From assembly GCF_006516955.1 (NCBI RefSeq), contig NZ_VHLG01000011.1, positions 62,001 to 126,000 of the forward strand: 64,000 bases of DNA, given 5' to 3'. Shown piece after piece: positions 61,276 to 64,000 of this stretch; the stretch's first letter is position 1; the number at the start of each line of letters is the position of its first letter. Below the pieces are notes generated by a model. That model had not been told where the DNA came from and ran no database searches. It worked only from the letters and a program-made list of their open reading frames with translations. The stretch is from Martelella alba. GTDB taxonomy: Bacteria > Pseudomonadota > Alphaproteobacteria > Rhizobiales > Rhizobiaceae. The position numbers and the translations under genes are program-made.

Positions 61276-62046
61276 CTATCGCCGCAGGAATTCTACCATC
61301 TTGAAATTGCTCTCGGCCTTTTCCTCCGTTACGACGGGCCCCGCCAGTGCCATGGCCTCGTCCTTCTCATTGCTGAGATAGGCCATAAGCGAGAGATTTT
61401 GCCGGACTTTGTCATCATTACGATTGGAACGATAGAGCTCGGATTCGAGTGTGTAGCTGGAAGTATAGGCACCGGTCAGCATCAAGGAAAGCGCCAGATT
61501 ATTGAGCGCGGCCTTGTTGTCCGGTTGAACGGCAAGAATGCTGCGGTAAACCTGTTGCGCCTGGGCGTGCTGGCTCATCGCGTCGAGCAGGACGCCCTGA
61601 AGGTTGAGCACGACAATGTCACCGGGTGAATGTTTCAGCAATGCATCAATCGAAGCCTGACTGCCGGAATAATCCCGTTGAGCCAGCTGGACCCGGGCAA
61701 CACCAAGCCCGCCCTCACGTTTTGCGCCAAGCCCGATGGCACGCTGGTAATAGGTGCGCGCCTTGAGATAGGCGCCCTGGGCAAAATAGGCATCGCCAAG
61801 CGAGAGCATGGCCCTCTCTGAGCGAGGATTATCCTTCGCCACCCCGTCGAGAATACCATAAGCCTGATCATAGGCGCCGGCATCCAGACCGCTTTCCCCC
61901 GCCGCGATCTGTGCCGAAACAGCTGAATAGGTGCTGTTTGGCCCCGCACAGCCGGTCATGGCACAAAAAAGCGCAATCGCGCCCCCAAGACACAACATCC
62001 TGTTGTGACGCCTGACCAAATGTGAGGCCGTATATGTCACCGACAT
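61276..62046 (-). CDS. TPR-repeat lipoprotein
   Basis: This is a roughly 256-residue lipoprotein with signal GGAIALFCAMTGC, in which the lipobox is A-M-T-G-C. At least four TPR units follow: AYDQAYGILDGVAKDNPRSE, AMLSLGDAYFAQGAYLKART, VLNLQGVLLDAMSQHAQAQQ and AALNNLALSLMLTGAYTSSY. It resembles TadD/PilF-type pilotins. Placed between sctU and sctV on the opposite strand, it could be the pilotin for a T3SS secretin; this is inference. The start is uncertain: ATG at 62046, or GTG at 62040, which has a better spaced GGGGAG. Confidence 0.7.
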   Translation of the reverse strand: MSVTYTASHLVRRHNRMLCLGGAIALFCAMTGCAGPNSTYSAVSAQIAAGESGLDAGAYDQAYGILDGVAKDNPRSERAMLSLGDAYFAQGAYLKARTYYQRAIGLGAKREGGLGVARVQLAQRDYSGSQASIDALLKHSPGDIVVLNLQGVLLDAMSQHAQAQQVYRSILAVQPDNKAALNNLALSLMLTGAYTSSYTLESELYRSNRNDDKVRQNLSLMAYLSNEKDEAMALAGPVVTEEKAESNFKMVEFLRR

Positions 62047-62150
62047 CTCCCCGAAACGAATGGATCGCAGAAACATACTGAAAGAGAATCGCGAATCAGT
62101 CCATGATATATACTAACTTTAGGCTAACATCTCCACAGATAAGAAACGGA

Positions 62151-62220
62151 TGTGTATATTTATTTTTACATATAAAATTTAATTATAATTTTAAATAAAA
62201 ATTTAAATTAAAAAATATGT
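62151..62220. other. Extremely AT-rich segment between two T3SS-linked genes
   Basis: Only four or five of 70 bases are G or C, in a window that is otherwise GC-rich. It consists of short A and T runs with many TpA steps. It lies upstream of both the TPR lipoprotein (minus) and the 92-codon gene (plus). Such DNA is a target for H-NS-like silencers, in alphaproteobacteria MucR/Ros; that role is inferred. Confidence 0.7.
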
Positions 62221-62227
62221 GCATCTG

Positions 62228-62242
62228 AACTATAGTAAAAAT
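62228..62242 (+). promoter_or_regulatory. T3SS promoter element copy 2, AACTATAGTAAAAAT
   Basis: Identical over 15 bp to 50779-50793. This copy ends 22 bp upstream of the start of the 92-codon gene. The presence of the element at both genes suggests they share a regulator, plausibly the nearby LysR protein. Confidence 0.6.
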
Positions 62243-62264
62243 CATTTATCAACAGGAGAGCAAA

Positions 62265-62543
62265 ATGAACAATGTGAAAAATGAAATAAATATAGATATA
62301 TTCCCAGAATACATGAATCTTGTGAAAAATATATTTTATTTTGATATCATTGACACAACGAAAATCAATAAGCGATTCCCGACAAATGCCGAAATGATTG
62401 ATGCAATGACGGAACTCAGCCTTCATGTCGACAGCTCAGATCTTGATGAAGACCTTAAGGCAGAGCTATTGGAACTCATTGATCAGGAACGCGACGTCAT
62501 CGCCTTCTCCGAAATTTCGCGGAACAGCGTCGTCGCCATATAG
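62265..62543 (+). CDS. Small acidic protein of unknown function in the T3SS island
   Basis: No family was recognised. The 92-residue product has an AT-rich 5' half coding for an N-terminal part rich in Asn, Ile, Phe and Lys (NEINIDIFPEYMNLVKNIFY) and a GC-normal 3' half coding for an acidic helical part (MTELSLHVDSSDLDEDLKAE, LLELIDQERDVIAFSEISRN). The composition break suggests acquired or hybrid sequence. AGGAG lies 7 nt before the ATG, and the 15-bp T3SS element lies upstream, so it is likely a real gene of the regulon. It might be a chaperone, a small regulator or a secreted protein; none is supported over the others. Confidence 0.65.
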   Translation: MNNVKNEINIDIFPEYMNLVKNIFYFDIIDTTKINKRFPTNAEMIDAMTELSLHVDSSDLDEDLKAELLELIDQERDVIAFSEISRNSVVAI

Positions 62544-62622
62544 CATGGCGTCAGAAGACACCAGGATCACACGCCCCCGGTGAATGGCGCAAAGAAAGGA
62601 ACGAGCTGCACGGCCGCCGGCA

Positions 62623-64000
62623 TCACCCTTCCGCTACGTCAGCGGTTATGACCCCAACCGGATAGATAACCGTTGTCGGCAACAGTTCAGAATAGGCCAA
62701 TACCGGTATAAAGACCCCCTGCTCGAACAGCAAAGTGTGAAGCGGGAAGCGAATATCCTGTTGCGTCAGGAGAACAGGATGGCGGCCACGCTGATATTCT
62801 TCGCCAACCAGTTTTCGGGTTTGCGCGGCAACATGGCTGGAAAGTTGCGGCTCCAGAACCAGGAAATTTCCTTCATTCGTACTTCGTATCCCTTCGCGCA
62901 ACAGGGATTCAATCGTGGGCGCAACAACAACGACCTGCAGCAATCCATCACTGGCATAACGCCGGGTGATAAACTCCGAGAGTTCATTGCGGACCTTCTG
63001 CAGTAGGAAGCCAGGGTCCTGGGCACGCTCCGACCATTTGAGAATGGCCTCCATAATCTTGACCCGGCTGGAGATCGGGATACGCTCTTTCAACAGCATC
63101 TGCAGAATCCGGCTCACATGATTATTCTGCATAGCCTCGCGCAGATCAGCGACCAGCGCCGAATGTTCGGTCGACATCTCGTTCAAAATCCGAAAAGTCC
63201 CCTGGAAGTCGGCAAACGCATCAAGATGCTCCGCCGTGGCGCGCCTGAGATGCATCATGAACAGTTCCAGCGCACTCCATGAGCCAATACCAAGCTCAGC
63301 GAGTTGGTCCACGTAATCGGTGGAGACCAGGACCCCTTCACGCAAACCATAAGTCTCGATGCAGGGAATACCGATAGCTTCAAGATAGCTGGAATGCGCT
63401 TTGACGAACACGCAATCGGTTCTGTATTCGGCACGCGCCACCTCTTCTCCGCGAATGAGAATGCGGTATTCGGTGCCCTCCTCCCAGTCGACTTCAAATC
63501 GCCAAAAGCCGGCAGGCACTCCATAATCTTCGCCCGTGCGCGCGCGGATACCGTCAAACAGGACCCAGAAATCATTGACATTCACCGAGCAGATGATGTT
63601 CGGCAGCACGACATTGATAATATCCGTTCGCGTCCCCCTCCGGGCAAGCTCACGCGCCTCTTCGTCGAAATGCTCCACGCGCGCGCGCCAATCATGGATC
63701 ATCAGGCCCATGGAGCGCTTCCGTCGTCGCGCTGTCACGACCACACCGGCGATCATTCCCAGACCTACCGTGCAGAAAATCACCGTCGGAAAACCGGGAA
63801 TCATCCCGAAAAGCGAGATCAAGACACCGGCAATGATGATTGTCCGCCCATTGGCAATCAGCTGTTGCACGATTTCGAAACCGAGATTGATCCCACCGGC
63901 ACTGGTCACACGGGTCACCATGGTTCCAGCAGCGACGGAAATCATCAGGGCCGGGATCTGCGCCACCAGACCGTCGCCGACAGTCAAAAGCGAATAGACA
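62623..64000 (-). CDS. sctV: T3SS export gate protein SctV (partial; N-terminus off the right edge)
   Basis: SctV (FlhA/InvA/YscV family) forms the nonameric export gate ring that receives substrates. About 459 codons are present, including the last part of the membrane domain, VGDGLVAQIPALMISVAAGT and LIANGRTIIIAGVLISLFGM, and the whole cytoplasmic domain, with GFWRFEVDWEEGTEYRILIR, ILQMLLKERIPISSRVKIME, ILKWSERAQDPGFLLQKVRN and a C-terminus with LAYSELLPTTVIYPVGVIT. It is on the strand opposite to the sctE-U operon and so is separately transcribed, with more T3SS genes expected to the right. Its stop is 79 bp from the small plus-strand gene. Confidence 0.96.
   Translation of the reverse strand, partial: VYSLLTVGDGLVAQIPALMISVAAGTMVTRVTSAGGINLGFEIVQQLIANGRTIIIAGVLISLFGMIPGFPTVIFCTVGLGMIAGVVVTARRRKRSMGLMIHDWRARVEHFDEEARELARRGTRTDIINVVLPNIICSVNVNDFWVLFDGIRARTGEDYGVPAGFWRFEVDWEEGTEYRILIRGEEVARAEYRTDCVFVKAHSSYLEAIGIPCIETYGLREGVLVSTDYVDQLAELGIGSWSALELFMMHLRRATAEHLDAFADFQGTFRILNEMSTEHSALVADLREAMQNNHVSRILQMLLKERIPISSRVKIMEAILKWSERAQDPGFLLQKVRNELSEFITRRYASDGLLQVVVVAPTIESLLREGIRSTNEGNFLVLEPQLSSHVAAQTRKLVGEEYQRGRHPVLLTQQDIRFPLHTLLFEQGVFIPVLAYSELLPTTVIYPVGVITADVAEG

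Noticed and set aside
1-64000. tRNA, rRNA, riboswitches, prophage or complete IS elements
   Set aside because: I looked for tRNA-like cloverleafs, transposase motifs and known riboswitch cores by eye and found none I could support. A covariance-model search would be needed to exclude small RNAs.

Overview
The window looks like chromosome from an alphaproteobacterium of the Rhizobiales (Hyphomicrobiales). The supporting signs are high GC with GC-rich third codon positions, a lacEFGZK-type lactose operon in the order known from Agrobacterium radiobacter, three BA14K-family proteins, dispersed GTCATCCCCGTGC-type palindromic repeats, and an xseB-dxs-tlyA neighbourhood. No rRNA, tRNA, CRISPR array or complete IS element was seen.

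Layout. (1) 1-3554: phenylacetate catabolism on the minus strand (paaX, then paaJ-paaA-paaB running off the left edge). (2) 3759-11400: a LacI-family regulator followed by a five-gene lactose/beta-galactoside uptake and hydrolysis operon (binding protein, two permeases, GH2 beta-galactosidase, ATPase). (3) 11409-16175: a fucosyltransferase-like protein, a phosphoribosyltransferase, a GntR regulator with two matching palindromes nearby, and a serine hydrolase. (4) 16287-21964: a minus-strand operon DeoR - ABC ATPase - binding protein - two permeases - metallophosphoesterase, probably for a glycerophosphodiester or sugar-phosphate type substrate. (5) 22430-27729: xseB, a pirin, dxs, tlyA and an Fe-S RNA methyltransferase. 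(6) 27788-29932: three BA14K paralogues in tandem. (7) 30165-35168: a siderophore-type iron uptake locus with an MFS gene inside it. (8) 35172-43345: mixed genes including an acetylpolyamine amidohydrolase/GNAT/XRE-cupin set, lepA, recQ and a thioesterase. (9) 43738-48348: a 1536-residue autotransporter. (10) 49572-64000: a LysR-type regulator and a non-flagellar type III secretion system (T3SS): sctE-like, sctD, a TPR chaperone, sctI, J, K, L, N, O, Q, R, S, T and U on the plus strand, and sctV on the minus strand at the right edge.

The T3SS is the most interesting part. It has the export apparatus, ATPase complex and inner-membrane rings, but its SctU lacks the near-universal NPTH self-cleavage motif (SDSH sits at the aligned position). 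No sctP ruler lies between sctO and sctQ. No needle, secretin or translocator genes are visible, so these must lie beyond the window or be absent. A 15-bp sequence, AACTATAGTAAAAAT, occurs identically upstream of the main T3SS operon and upstream of an orphan 92-codon gene 11 kb away, and suggests a shared promoter or operator. Very AT-rich DNA lies next to both copies.

A second notable feature is a roughly 205-bp palindromic, MITE-like element present twice (28444-28653 and 43488-43691). Each copy sits directly downstream of a minus-strand gene and is bracketed by two near-identical copies of that locus's own terminator hairpin, as if insertion had duplicated a terminator.
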